A stretch of DNA of 64,000 nucleotides from Leifsonia poae (GTDB taxonomy: Bacteria; Actinomycetota; Actinomycetes; Actinomycetales; Microbacteriaceae), in NCBI RefSeq assembly GCF_020009625.1, contig NZ_JAIHLP010000002.1, positions 3,286,001 through 3,350,000 on the forward strand. The letters are read 5' to 3'. This document shows positions 17,188-25,052 of the stretch, one piece after another. Position 1 is the stretch's first letter. Every line of letters begins with the position of its first letter. The position numbers and the translations under genes were made by a program. Below the pieces are notes generated by a model, which worked only from the letters and a program-made list of their open reading frames with translations, made no database searches and was not told the origin of the DNA.

Positions 17188-18105
17188 GTGACCGAGAAGA
17201 ACGAGGTGTCGCCCGAATTCGCGGCCGCCACCACCACCGCCCAGTTCGTGGAGATCAACGGGAACCGCCTCGCCGTCGAGGTGCTGGGGCCGGAGGACGC
17301 GCCTGTGATCATCGCCCACCACGGGGCGCCCGGCCTCGGGTCTCGCGCAGAGCCGCGCGCGAGCTTCGGCCGCCTCGCCGACGAGTACCGGGTCGTGGTG
17401 TTCGATGCGCGTGGCTCGGGCGAGAGCGAAGGCTCGGGCGAGTTCAGCCACGAACAGTGGGCCGCCGACATCGACGCCCTGCGCGAATGGGCCGGCGCCG
17501 AGAGCATCATCATGGCGGGCGGATCCTATGGCGGGTTCATGGCGATGGAGTACGCCACCCGGTATCCGGAGAGGGTGCGGGCGCTCGTGCTGCGCGACAC
17601 CGCGGCGGACAACACTCATGCGGAGCTCTCCCGCGCGAACGCTCTGGCCTCCGATCGGGTCGTCGTCGACATGGACAAGTTCGACCGCATCGACGATGGT
17701 CGGGTGCGCGACGACGATGACCTGCGCGACTGCTGGCGCGAGATCCTGCCCCTGTACGACTTCGTGTACGACCCCGCGGCGGTCGAGCGCAAGGTCGCGG
17801 CGACACCATACCGATATGAAGCGCACAATTACGCCTTCTCGAAGAACCTGCCGAACTATGATCTGAAGGGGGTTCTTCCTGGCATCACGGCGCCGACACT
17901 GGTGACCGTCGGCCGCACAGACTGGATCACGCCGGTGTCGTGCAGCGAGACGATCGCGGCGCTGATCCCGGATGCACGGCTCGCGGTGTTCGAGAAATCG
18001 GGTCACTCTCCCCAGATCGAGGAGGCGGAAGCATGGACGGCCACCGTTCGGACATTCCTGGCCGAGGTCGTTCCGACAGCGCCGAACGTGGCGACCCGGG
18101 AGTGA
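17188..18105 (+). CDS. Alpha/beta hydrolase, proline iminopeptidase-like (S33)
   Basis: This 305-residue cytoplasmic hydrolase has the oxyanion motif HHGAPG, VFDARGSGES, the nucleophile elbow GGSYGG near residue 111, and an Asp/His pair at GRTDWITPV and EKSGHSPQIE. The GGSYGG elbow and DARGSG segment match proline iminopeptidases, which remove N-terminal Pro from peptides. GTG 17188 has GAAAGGAC upstream, the same leader pattern as the M24 gene before it. Together with the M19 and M24 genes it forms a cytosolic peptide-degrading set behind the transporter. Confidence 0.82.
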   Translation: MTEKNEVSPEFAAATTTAQFVEINGNRLAVEVLGPEDAPVIIAHHGAPGLGSRAEPRASFGRLADEYRVVVFDARGSGESEGSGEFSHEQWAADIDALREWAGAESIIMAGGSYGGFMAMEYATRYPERVRALVLRDTAADNTHAELSRANALASDRVVVDMDKFDRIDDGRVRDDDDLRDCWREILPLYDFVYDPAAVERKVAATPYRYEAHNYAFSKNLPNYDLKGVLPGITAPTLVTVGRTDWITPVSCSETIAALIPDARLAVFEKSGHSPQIEEAEAWTATVRTFLAEVVPTAPNVATRE

Positions 18106-19136
18106 AGTCGCACAGCGAACTCGACGATCTCGACCGCAAGATCATCGTCGCCATGCAGCACGACGGCCGCGCGAGCTGGACGGCCATCGCCGACATGGTC
18201 GAGAGTTCGGCCGCCACCGTCGCCCGCCGCGGTCAGCAGTTGCTCGCCGACGGTGTCGTGCGGATCGCGGTGGTGCCCGCACTCGGCAGCACCGGCGAGG
18301 TCGACTCGTTCCTCGTGCGCCTGAATTGCCGCCCGGGAACCCAGCTCGAGGTGGCGGCGGCGCTCGTCGAGCACGAGGACGTGCGGTTCGTCACCCTGGT
18401 GACGGGCCAATACGACATCATGGCCGAGCTGGTCGTCCGCGGTGGTGCGACGCACTACCCGCAGCTGATCCAGCAGCTGCAGTCGATCGCCGGCATCAAG
18501 CGCTGGCGCAGCGATCTGATCATGCACGTCTACAAGGTCGGTCACGACTGGAGCCGGCAGTTGTTCGCCGAGACAATGCACTTGCCGTCAGACGAGCTGG
18601 GCTCGCTGACACTCGTCGACTCCGATCTGTGCGAGCCCGACCATCTCGATGAGGCAGATCTGAAGATCCTGTCCGCCGTACGTGACGACGGTCGCGTGAC
18701 TTTTCAGGCCGTGGCCGATCAGGTGGGCATGAATGAGAGCAGCGTGCGCCGGCGCTTCGACCGGATGCGCAGCAACGGTTGCCTCGATGTGCTCACCCTG
18801 GTTCCCGCCCCCGCGCTCGGCATGGGCGCGGAGACTCTGCTGCTCGTGAAGGTGGACCCGGGACGACTGGATGCGGTGGCGCGGGCGCTGTCGCAGTACC
18901 CTGCCGTTCGCTATCTCGCGGCGACACTGGATGAGAACTCGTTGTTCTGCGAGCTGATCATGCCCTCGGCCCGTGACCTCTACGGGTTCGTCACCCAGGC
19001 GGTCGCGACGCTCGACGGGGTGCAGGGCTGGACGGCTTCGATGGAGCTGCTGTTCCTCAAGCGTGGCTTCGTGGAGACGCCGTGGTGGCGGTCTCAGGTC
19101 GGCTACCCGGGTGGCGCTCACAGTCAACGCGGGTAA
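18102..19136 (+). CDS. Double-length Lrp/AsnC-family transcriptional regulator
   Basis: This 344-residue protein is an internal duplication of the Lrp/AsnC unit. Each half has a winged helix-turn-helix and a RAM-like ligand domain. The halves begin LDDLDRKIIVAMQHDGRA and LDEADLKILSAVRDDGRV, about 175 residues apart. Start: GTG 18102 overlaps the previous stop (GTGA). ATG 18033 has a stronger AGGAGG but adds a low-complexity tail read from inside the hydrolase gene, so it is less likely. Sitting at the end of the peptide locus, it probably senses an amino acid and controls peptide uptake. Confidence 0.88.
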   Translation: MKSHSELDDLDRKIIVAMQHDGRASWTAIADMVESSAATVARRGQQLLADGVVRIAVVPALGSTGEVDSFLVRLNCRPGTQLEVAAALVEHEDVRFVTLVTGQYDIMAELVVRGGATHYPQLIQQLQSIAGIKRWRSDLIMHVYKVGHDWSRQLFAETMHLPSDELGSLTLVDSDLCEPDHLDEADLKILSAVRDDGRVTFQAVADQVGMNESSVRRRFDRMRSNGCLDVLTLVPAPALGMGAETLLLVKVDPGRLDAVARALSQYPAVRYLAATLDENSLFCELIMPSARDLYGFVTQAVATLDGVQGWTASMELLFLKRGFVETPWWRSQVGYPGGAHSQRG

Positions 19137-19145
19137 TATGCACGG

Positions 19146-20720
19146 ATGCGCGAAACGGACCAGCCCGACCCTGGCCTGCCGAGCGGCACCGACCCCGACT
19201 CGGCGAGCACCCCCACCACCGGCGTTCCGACGACCCGTGCCGCCCGCAAGGCCGCCGACCACACGGGCACCCCGGCAGTGGAGAAAGGCTCCGGGCTGAG
19301 CGGCGTGCTCACCGCGATCCGCCGGCATCCGCGGGCCTGGATCATCGCCGCGGCATCCGCCGGGTTCGTCATCCTCGGCGCCGGGAGCGTAGCGGTCGGT
19401 GCGACGGTCGGGAGTGCGAACGCCTCCGGGGTCCCCTCGGCCCGCCCGAGCGCGACGGCGACGAAGACCCCGAAACCGACGGTCGCGCCGGCCCGGCCGG
19501 TTCCGGCCGACGCCCCAGCGGCGAGCCGGATGCGGACCTGTTCTGTGGCCGGGCTCTCACAGGACGGCCGGCTCGGCACTTTGTCCGCACAGGTCGTCAA
19601 TGCCAAGACCGGTGAGGTGCTGTTCGACCGGAATGGCACGAAGCCGGGGCCGACCGCCAGCGTTCTGAAAACGCTGACGTCGGCGGCGGCGCTGCAGGTG
19701 CTCGGTCCCGACTACCGTGTCTCCACGACGGTGGTCAAGGGCAGCGCGCCCGGGCAGATCGTCCTCGTCGGTGGCGGCGATGTGACACTCTCCCGGCTGC
19801 CAGACGGCCAGAACTCGTTCTACACGGGCGCACCGAAGATCCAGGATCTCGCCACCCAGGTGAAGCAGGCGCTGGGAGGTCAGGCGATCACCTCGATCGT
19901 CGTCGACACCTCCCTCTTCGGCGGTCCGGTCTGGCAGCCCAGCTGGGACGAGCAGGAGGAGCGTGTGGTGGAGGGGTCCACCTCCTACATCACGGCTCTG
20001 CAGGTCGACGGCGACCGGAACGATCCCACCGCCATCGAGTCGCCGCGCAGCACCGATCCGGTCGGGCGCGCGGTGCAGTACTTCCAGCAGTACCTCGGCA
20101 CGGACGTGCCGGTCAGTCAGGGCACGGCCCCGGCGGGCGCCCAACAGCTCGCCGCGGTGCAATCGCAGCCGGTCACCACGCTCATCGACCAGGCGATGAA
20201 GGTGTCGGACAACACGATCATGGAGGAGCTGGCGCGTCTCGTCGCCATCAAGACCGGGGCCGGCAACACCTTCGCCGCCGAGAACGCCGGCGTGATCGCC
20301 GCTCTCAAGCCGTACGGGATCGACACGACAGGCATCCACATCGCCGACGGGTCGGGGCTGAGCGCCGACAACGCGGTGCCGCCGTCGTATCTGACGCGAC
20401 TGTTCGTCAAAGTGCTGAACCGCCAGAACGGGCTGGGCGTCGTCTACGACGGGCTGCCGGTCTCCGGCGAGTCCGGAACGCTCGGCCCGGGATACGCCCG
20501 GTTCACCGGCGCGAACGCAGTGGCACGCGGAGCGGTGCACGCCAAGACCGGTTGGATCGACAACGGCTACACCCTGTCGGGCATCGTCACGGCCGCCGAC
20601 GGCACGCCGTTGACGTTCGCGGTCTTCGCCCTCGGTAACGTGAGTGACAACGCGAAACAGGCCATCGACACCCTCGTCACCGGCTTCTACAAGTGCGGTG
20701 ACAATCTCTCCAACAACTGA
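19146..20720 (+). CDS. dacB: D-alanyl-D-alanine carboxypeptidase/endopeptidase, PBP4 (S13)
   Basis: This 524-residue protein has a cytoplasmic Pro/Thr-rich tail, a membrane anchor at about 64-89, a Pro/Ala linker and an extracellular S13 domain. All penicillin-binding motifs are visible: SVLK with Ser172/Lys175, SDN in VSDNTIMEE, and KTG in HAKTGWIDNGYT near the C-terminus. It trims or cleaves peptidoglycan stem peptides. It lies 9 bases after the Lrp gene. D-Ala-containing fragments released by such enzymes are plausible substrates for the M19 dipeptidase in the same locus. Confidence 0.93.
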   Translation: MRETDQPDPGLPSGTDPDSASTPTTGVPTTRAARKAADHTGTPAVEKGSGLSGVLTAIRRHPRAWIIAAASAGFVILGAGSVAVGATVGSANASGVPSARPSATATKTPKPTVAPARPVPADAPAASRMRTCSVAGLSQDGRLGTLSAQVVNAKTGEVLFDRNGTKPGPTASVLKTLTSAAALQVLGPDYRVSTTVVKGSAPGQIVLVGGGDVTLSRLPDGQNSFYTGAPKIQDLATQVKQALGGQAITSIVVDTSLFGGPVWQPSWDEQEERVVEGSTSYITALQVDGDRNDPTAIESPRSTDPVGRAVQYFQQYLGTDVPVSQGTAPAGAQQLAAVQSQPVTTLIDQAMKVSDNTIMEELARLVAIKTGAGNTFAAENAGVIAALKPYGIDTTGIHIADGSGLSADNAVPPSYLTRLFVKVLNRQNGLGVVYDGLPVSGESGTLGPGYARFTGANAVARGAVHAKTGWIDNGYTLSGIVTAADGTPLTFAVFALGNVSDNAKQAIDTLVTGFYKCGDNLSNN

Positions 20721-20730
20721 CGGAGGCGCC

Positions 20731-21320
20731 ATGAGCAGGGCACTGTTCATCATCGATGTGCAGAACGATTTCACTGAGGGCGGGGCGCTCGGCGTGACGG
20801 GCGGTGCCGAGGTCGCGGCGCGGGTCACCCGATATCTGGAAGCTCACGCGGGGGAGTATCGGGCCATCTTCGCGAGTCGGGACTGGCACGATCCCGACAA
20901 CGACAACGGCGGTCACTTCGCGCGGGATGCGGAGCCCGACTTCGTCCACACCTGGCCGGTGCACTGCGTGGCCGGCACGACCGGGGCCGACTACCACCCG
21001 GCGCTGAAGACCGGCAAAGTGACTTACCACATCCGCAAAGGGCAGGGTGTGCCCGCGTACTCGATCTTCGAGGGCGGACCGAAGCCGGCTCCACTGTGCA
21101 CAACCTGCTCGACGAGCACGGGATCGACAGCGTGGACATCGTGGGCATCGCCACGGACTACTGCGTTCGCGCCTCTGCCCTGGATGCGCTTGCGCAGGGA
21201 CAGCACGTCCGCGTGCTCACCGACCTGGTGGCCGGGGTGGCGCAGGCATCGTCCGAGGCAGCCCTGGCGGAGCTTGTGCACGCCGGTGCAGAGCTCGCAG
21301 TTTCTGCACAAGATGCATAG
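20731..21320 (+). pseudogene. pncA: Nicotinamidase PncA, frame broken by one missing base
   Basis: From ATG 20731 (GGAGG upstream) the protein reads as PncA: FIIDVQNDF with the catalytic Asp, DWHDPDNDNGGHF with the metal ligands, and HIRKGQG with the Lys. After about 21075 the frame is lost. The remainder, with the nucleophile Cys in ATDYCVRASALDA, continues in the next frame to 21320. One extra G or C near 21073-21076 restores a 196-residue enzyme that converts nicotinamide to nicotinate for NAD salvage. All catalytic residues are intact apart from the shift, so an error in the sequence is as likely as true loss. Confidence 0.85.
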
Positions 21321-21378
21321 CAATCAGCCGGAAATGATGTCAGATATAGACAGCATGAGCAGTCAGCGTTGTGCTTGT

Positions 21379-21391
21379 TGCTCGGGGAGCA
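21379..21391. promoter_or_regulatory. Palindrome before the 2-oxoacid dehydrogenase operon
   Basis: TGCTC-GGG-GAGCA is a perfect 5-base inverted repeat about 20 bases before the E1 alpha start. GTGCT (21371) and AGCAC (21388) give an overlapping wider repeat. It is a candidate operator; the AsnC-type regulator in the operon would be the first suspect. Confidence 0.35.
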
Positions 21392-21412
21392 CGCTGCTGC
21401 GAAAGTAGCCGC

Positions 21413-22450
21413 ATGACCCTGACCACTTCCGACCGGAGCGCGCCTGGCGCGTTCGGCGACGACGAAGCGGCGTTGCTGCGCCGGCTGTACCGGACGATGG
21501 TGACGGTTCGTCGGCTCGACCTCGACGGAGTCGCGATGCAGCGGCAGGGGATCATTCCCGGCTACGCTCCGATGCGCGGGCAGGAGGCCGCCCAGGTGGG
21601 CAGCGCCGCCGCCCTCGATCTCGCCCTCGACTTCGCGTTCCCCACGTACCGGGAGCTCGGCGTCGCGGTCACCATGGGTGTCGACCCCGTCGCCTATCTG
21701 GCCTCGCATCAGGGCGCCTGGCACGGCGGGATGTGGAATGCGGCCGCCTCGCGCCTCGCGCCCATCAATGCGGTCGTCGGCGGCGCAGTGGCCCACGCGG
21801 TCGGCTGGGCGCTCGGCGCGAAGCTCGACCGCTCCGGCGGGTGCGCGATCGCCTACTTCGGCGACGGAGCCAGCTCGCAGGGCGATGTGCACGAAGCCAT
21901 GAACACGGCGGGAGTCTCCCGGCTGCCGGTGGTCTTCTTCTGCCAGAACAACGGCTGGGCGATCTCCGTGCCCACAGACAAGCAGGTGGCCGGCGGCTCG
22001 GTCGCCGCGCGCGGCGCCGCATACGGGATGCCCGGGGTGCGTGTCGACGGAAACGATGTCCTCGCCGTGCACCGCGCCACCCGCGACGCCCTCGAACTCG
22101 CCCGCTCGGGCGGCGGCCCGACGGTGATCGAGGCGATGACGTACCGTTCCGGGCCGCATTCGACGTCGGACGACCCCGGCCGCTATCGCACTCTCGCGGA
22201 GGAGCAGAGCTGGCTGGCCCGCGACCCGCTCGTCCTCGCGGAGCACCTCCTGCGAGAGACCGACACCGTGGATGACGGCTTCTTCGCGGAGGTCTCCGAC
22301 ACCGCGAACGCCCTCACCGATCGTGTTCGGGCCGGCGTCGCCGCGCTGGGCGGCCGACCGGGTGAGGAGATGTTCGACTTCGTGTTCGCCGATCCGCCGG
22401 CCGCGCTTCTCGGTCAACGACGCGCCTGGAAGGAGAGCCGGCATGGCTGA
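21413..22450 (+). CDS. bkdA: 2-oxoacid dehydrogenase E1 component, alpha subunit (branched-chain type)
   Basis: This 345-residue thiamine-diphosphate enzyme subunit carries the ThDP/Mg motif from GDGASSQGD to FFCQNN near residues 145-180, and FPTYRELGVAV, typical of PDH/BCKDH E1 alpha. TYRSGPHSTSDDP is the phosphorylation-loop region of the branched-chain enzymes. It decarboxylates a 2-oxoacid and passes the acyl group to a lipoyl domain. Start ATG 21413 is followed by the expected short N-terminus. It overlaps the E1 beta gene by 8 bases. Acetoin-type dehydrogenase is an alternative given the unusual E2. Confidence 0.82.
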   Translation: MTLTTSDRSAPGAFGDDEAALLRRLYRTMVTVRRLDLDGVAMQRQGIIPGYAPMRGQEAAQVGSAAALDLALDFAFPTYRELGVAVTMGVDPVAYLASHQGAWHGGMWNAAASRLAPINAVVGGAVAHAVGWALGAKLDRSGGCAIAYFGDGASSQGDVHEAMNTAGVSRLPVVFFCQNNGWAISVPTDKQVAGGSVAARGAAYGMPGVRVDGNDVLAVHRATRDALELARSGGGPTVIEAMTYRSGPHSTSDDPGRYRTLAEEQSWLARDPLVLAEHLLRETDTVDDGFFAEVSDTANALTDRVRAGVAALGGRPGEEMFDFVFADPPAALLGQRRAWKESRHG

Positions 22451-23435
22451 GACCACGACGATGCAGCTCGCGCTCAACCGCGCACTCGACGACTCACTCG
22501 CCGCCGACGATCGCACGCTCGTGTTCGGCGAGGACGTCGGCCGGCTCGGCGGTGTCTTCCGGGTGACCGATGGGCTGAATGCGAAGTACGGCGATGATCG
22601 AGTGTTCGACACCACTCTCGCCGAGGCGGGCATCATGGGCATGGCGGTCGGCCTGGCGATGGCCGGCTGGCGGCCGGTGCCCGAGATCCAGTTCGACGGC
22701 TTCTCGTATCCGGCGATCGACCAGATCGTGAACCAGGTCGCCCGCATGCACTACCGCAGCCGCGGTGCCTTCACGATGCCGATCACGCTGCGACTGCCGA
22801 GCTTCGGCGGCATCCGGGCCCCCGAACACCACGGCGAGAGCCTGGAAGCGCTGTTCGCGCATGTACCCGGCCTCAAGGTGGTGGCGCCGTCGACCCCGGT
22901 GGAGGCTTACACCCTGCTGCGGCAGGCGATCGACGACCCCGATCCCGTCATTTTCCTGGAACCGAAGTCGCGCTACTGGAACAAGGTCGTCGTCGACGAC
23001 GCCGACTGGGGGGAACGGCTTCCTGTCGGCACCTCCCGCATCGTGCGTCCGGGCAAACACGTCACCCTGATCGCCTGGGGCGCCATGGTCGCTCGGTGTC
23101 TTCAGGCGGCGGAACTCGGCGCCGAAGACGGCGTCGAGATCGAGGTGCTCGACCTGCGCTGGCTGAAGCCGATCGACGCCGACGGGCTCGCCGCATCCGT
23201 GGCCCGCACCCGCCGTGCCGTCGTCGTGCACGAGGCGCCGCTGACCGCCGGCCTCGGGGCCGAGGTGAGTTCACTCATCACCGAGCGCTGCTTCGGTGAG
23301 CTGCGCGCTCCGGTGCAGCGCGTCGCCGGGTGGGATGTGCCGTACCCGTCTCCCGTTTTGGAAGACGAGTACCTGCCCAGCATCGACCGCATCCTGCAGG
23401 CCGTTCAGAAGACATTGGAGTACCGCCGTGGCTGA
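22443..23435 (+). CDS. bkdB: 2-oxoacid dehydrogenase E1 component, beta subunit (branched-chain type)
   Basis: This 330-residue transketolase-like subunit begins MQLALNRALDDSLAADDRTL, then has the cofactor-pyrimidine-binding part (GEDVGRLGGVFRVTDGL) and RLPSFGGIRAPEHHGESLEA. The C-terminal domain has EVLDLRWLKPIDADGL. It pairs with the alpha subunit encoded just upstream as an alpha2beta2 E1. It overlaps that gene and the lipoyl-protein gene by 8 bases each, so the three are tightly coupled. Confidence 0.85.
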   Translation: MAETTTMQLALNRALDDSLAADDRTLVFGEDVGRLGGVFRVTDGLNAKYGDDRVFDTTLAEAGIMGMAVGLAMAGWRPVPEIQFDGFSYPAIDQIVNQVARMHYRSRGAFTMPITLRLPSFGGIRAPEHHGESLEALFAHVPGLKVVAPSTPVEAYTLLRQAIDDPDPVIFLEPKSRYWNKVVVDDADWGERLPVGTSRIVRPGKHVTLIAWGAMVARCLQAAELGAEDGVEIEVLDLRWLKPIDADGLAASVARTRRAVVVHEAPLTAGLGAEVSSLITERCFGELRAPVQRVAGWDVPYPSPVLEDEYLPSIDRILQAVQKTLEYRRG

Positions 23436-23751
23436 GATCACGTTCACCCTGCCCGATCTGGGGGAGGGACTGCACGAGGCGACCGTGCTGGAATGGCTGG
23501 TGGCCGAAGGGGACTTCGTGGAGCGCAATGCGCCGCTCGTCGAAGTGGAGACCACCAAATCGGCGGTCGAACTTCCCTCGCCGCAGTCGGGCACCATCGC
23601 GCATGTCCACGTGGCCGAGGGCGAATCGCTCGACGTCGGAGCCGCGCTCATCACCTTCACGGTGAGCGACGACCAGGCGGGGATCGTCGGCACCGTCCCC
23701 ACCGAGGAGTCGCCCGTGCGCCGGGTGCGGCTGCAACTGCCCGAGGACTGA
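23428..23751 (+). CDS. Stand-alone lipoyl-domain protein (truncated E2)
   Basis: This 107-residue protein is a single lipoyl domain. The lipoylated Lys lies in VETTKSAVELPSP near residue 44, and the N-terminus is FTLPDLGEGLHEATV. After residue 75 only a short Pro/Glu tail follows. The peripheral-subunit-binding domain and the acyltransferase domain of a normal E2 (about 400-500 residues) are absent. The TGA stop is in the same reading frame as the hydrolase gene beginning 3 bases later. A lipoyl domain fused to an alpha/beta hydrolase is known in acetoin dehydrogenase E2 (AcoC of Pseudomonas), so these two may be that protein in split form. Confidence 0.85.
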   Translation: MAEITFTLPDLGEGLHEATVLEWLVAEGDFVERNAPLVEVETTKSAVELPSPQSGTIAHVHVAEGESLDVGAALITFTVSDDQAGIVGTVPTEESPVRRVRLQLPED

Positions 23752-23754
23752 CGC

Positions 23755-24510
23755 GTGGACTTCGCGCTCACGACGGACGGGAACCGGATCGCATACGAAC
23801 GGCATCCGGGCCGCGACCCCGTGCTGCTCGTGCACGGATTCGCCACCACCGGTGCGCTCACCTGGGAGGCGACCGGATGGGTGCGGGCGCTCGCCGAGGC
23901 CGGCCGCGGCGCCCTCGTCGTCGACCTGCGCGGGCACGGCGCCAGCTCGGCCCCACACTCGCCCGCCGACTATTCGCCCGCTCTGCTCGCGGGCGACCTG
24001 CTCGCCGTGCTCGACGCCGAAGCACTCGAGCGGGTCGACGCGATGGGCTACTCCATGGGCAGTTGGGTCGCACTCGCGCTCGTCGAGCTCGCGCCGGGGC
24101 GGGTGCGGCGTCTCGTCGTCGGCGGCGTGGGAACGGTCGAACAGTTCGGGCATTGGGGCGTCGACGCCGTGCGTTCTGCTCTCCTCGACGGCATCGGTGA
24201 CGCTGCGCTGGCCCAGTCGCCGTTGGCGCCCTTGCTCGCTTCGCTCCGGCAGGCTCCCGGTGTGGACGCCCTCGCGCTCGCGGCGTGCGTCTCGGGTATG
24301 GCCGCGCATCCGCTGCTGCTCACATCGACAGTGCCGACCATGCTGGTGGTCGGTGACGCGGATCCCGTGACCGCGGGCCGGGAGGAGGCCGCGGACGCGC
24401 TGCATGCCGAGCTCGTCGTGCTTCCGAAACGGAACCACGTCACCACGTTGAGCGCCCGAGGGTTCAAACAGGCTGCGCTGCCCTTCTTGGAGGCCGCTGA
24501 CAGCCTGTAG
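23755..24510 (+). CDS. Alpha/beta hydrolase next to the lipoyl protein
   Basis: This 251-residue hydrolase has the oxyanion segment LLVHGFATTG, VDLRGHGASS, the nucleophile elbow GYSMGSW near residue 101, Asp in VGDADPVT and His in RNHVTTLS. All catalytic residues are present. GTG 23755 has GAGG 8 bases upstream. Position and reading frame directly after the lipoyl gene suggest that it stands in for the acyltransferase part of an E2 or acts as an acyl-thioesterase on lipoyl or CoA esters. That is inference; no known family member proves it here. Confidence 0.78.
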   Translation: MDFALTTDGNRIAYERHPGRDPVLLVHGFATTGALTWEATGWVRALAEAGRGALVVDLRGHGASSAPHSPADYSPALLAGDLLAVLDAEALERVDAMGYSMGSWVALALVELAPGRVRRLVVGGVGTVEQFGHWGVDAVRSALLDGIGDAALAQSPLAPLLASLRQAPGVDALALAACVSGMAAHPLLLTSTVPTMLVVGDADPVTAGREEAADALHAELVVLPKRNHVTTLSARGFKQAALPFLEAADSL

Positions 24511-24560
24511 GCGTTGGGCGGGCGGCGACGTACGCTATGCAGGGACCGAAGGAGGCGCCG

Positions 24561-25031
24561 ATGGCGATCGACAGACTGGATGCCGACCTCATCGCGCTCC
24601 TCACCGACGAGCCCCGGCTCGGGGTGTTCGAGGCTTCCCGGCGGCTGGGTGTCGCGCGCGGGACGGTGCAGGCGCGGCTCGATCGACTTCAGCGCTCCGG
24701 CGTCATCCGGGATTTCGCGCCGACGATCGACAGCGGTGCGCTCGGCTATCCGGTCACGGCGTTCGTGACGGCCGAGATCGCGCAGGGCGATCGCGATGTG
24801 ACGGTGGTCGAGCACCTTCGCACGATCCCCGAGGTGCTCGAAGTGCATACCATCACCGGCTCCGGCGATCTGATGATCCGCGCCGTCGCCCGGTCGAACG
24901 CCGATCTGCAGCGGGTGATCGACCGGATCGTCGGCGACCCGAACATCACCCGAACATCCACCGTCATCGCGCTGTCGACGAAGATCGACCACCGGTCGGT
25001 GCCCCTCGTCGCCGCCTCGGTCGAGTCGTGA
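24561..25031 (+). CDS. Lrp/AsnC-family transcriptional regulator
   Basis: This 156-residue one-unit Lrp/AsnC protein has an N-terminal HTH (IALLTDEPRLGVFEASRRLG, then RGTVQARLDRL) and a C-terminal RAM-like ligand domain (ITGSGDLMIRAVARSNADLQ). ATG 24561 has AAGGAGG 8 bases upstream. It lies inside the catabolic operon, a frequent arrangement for regulators of branched-chain amino acid breakdown (BkdR-like), so it probably activates or represses this operon in response to an amino acid. Confidence 0.88.
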   Translation: MAIDRLDADLIALLTDEPRLGVFEASRRLGVARGTVQARLDRLQRSGVIRDFAPTIDSGALGYPVTAFVTAEIAQGDRDVTVVEHLRTIPEVLEVHTITGSGDLMIRAVARSNADLQRVIDRIVGDPNITRTSTVIALSTKIDHRSVPLVAASVES

Positions 25032-25052
25032 ACAAGAAGAGGAACAGGAACC

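Noticed and set aside
17940..18101. Longer N-terminus for the double Lrp regulator
   Set aside because: The added residues are a shadow of the hydrolase gene, although an ATG at 18033 does follow an AGGAGG.
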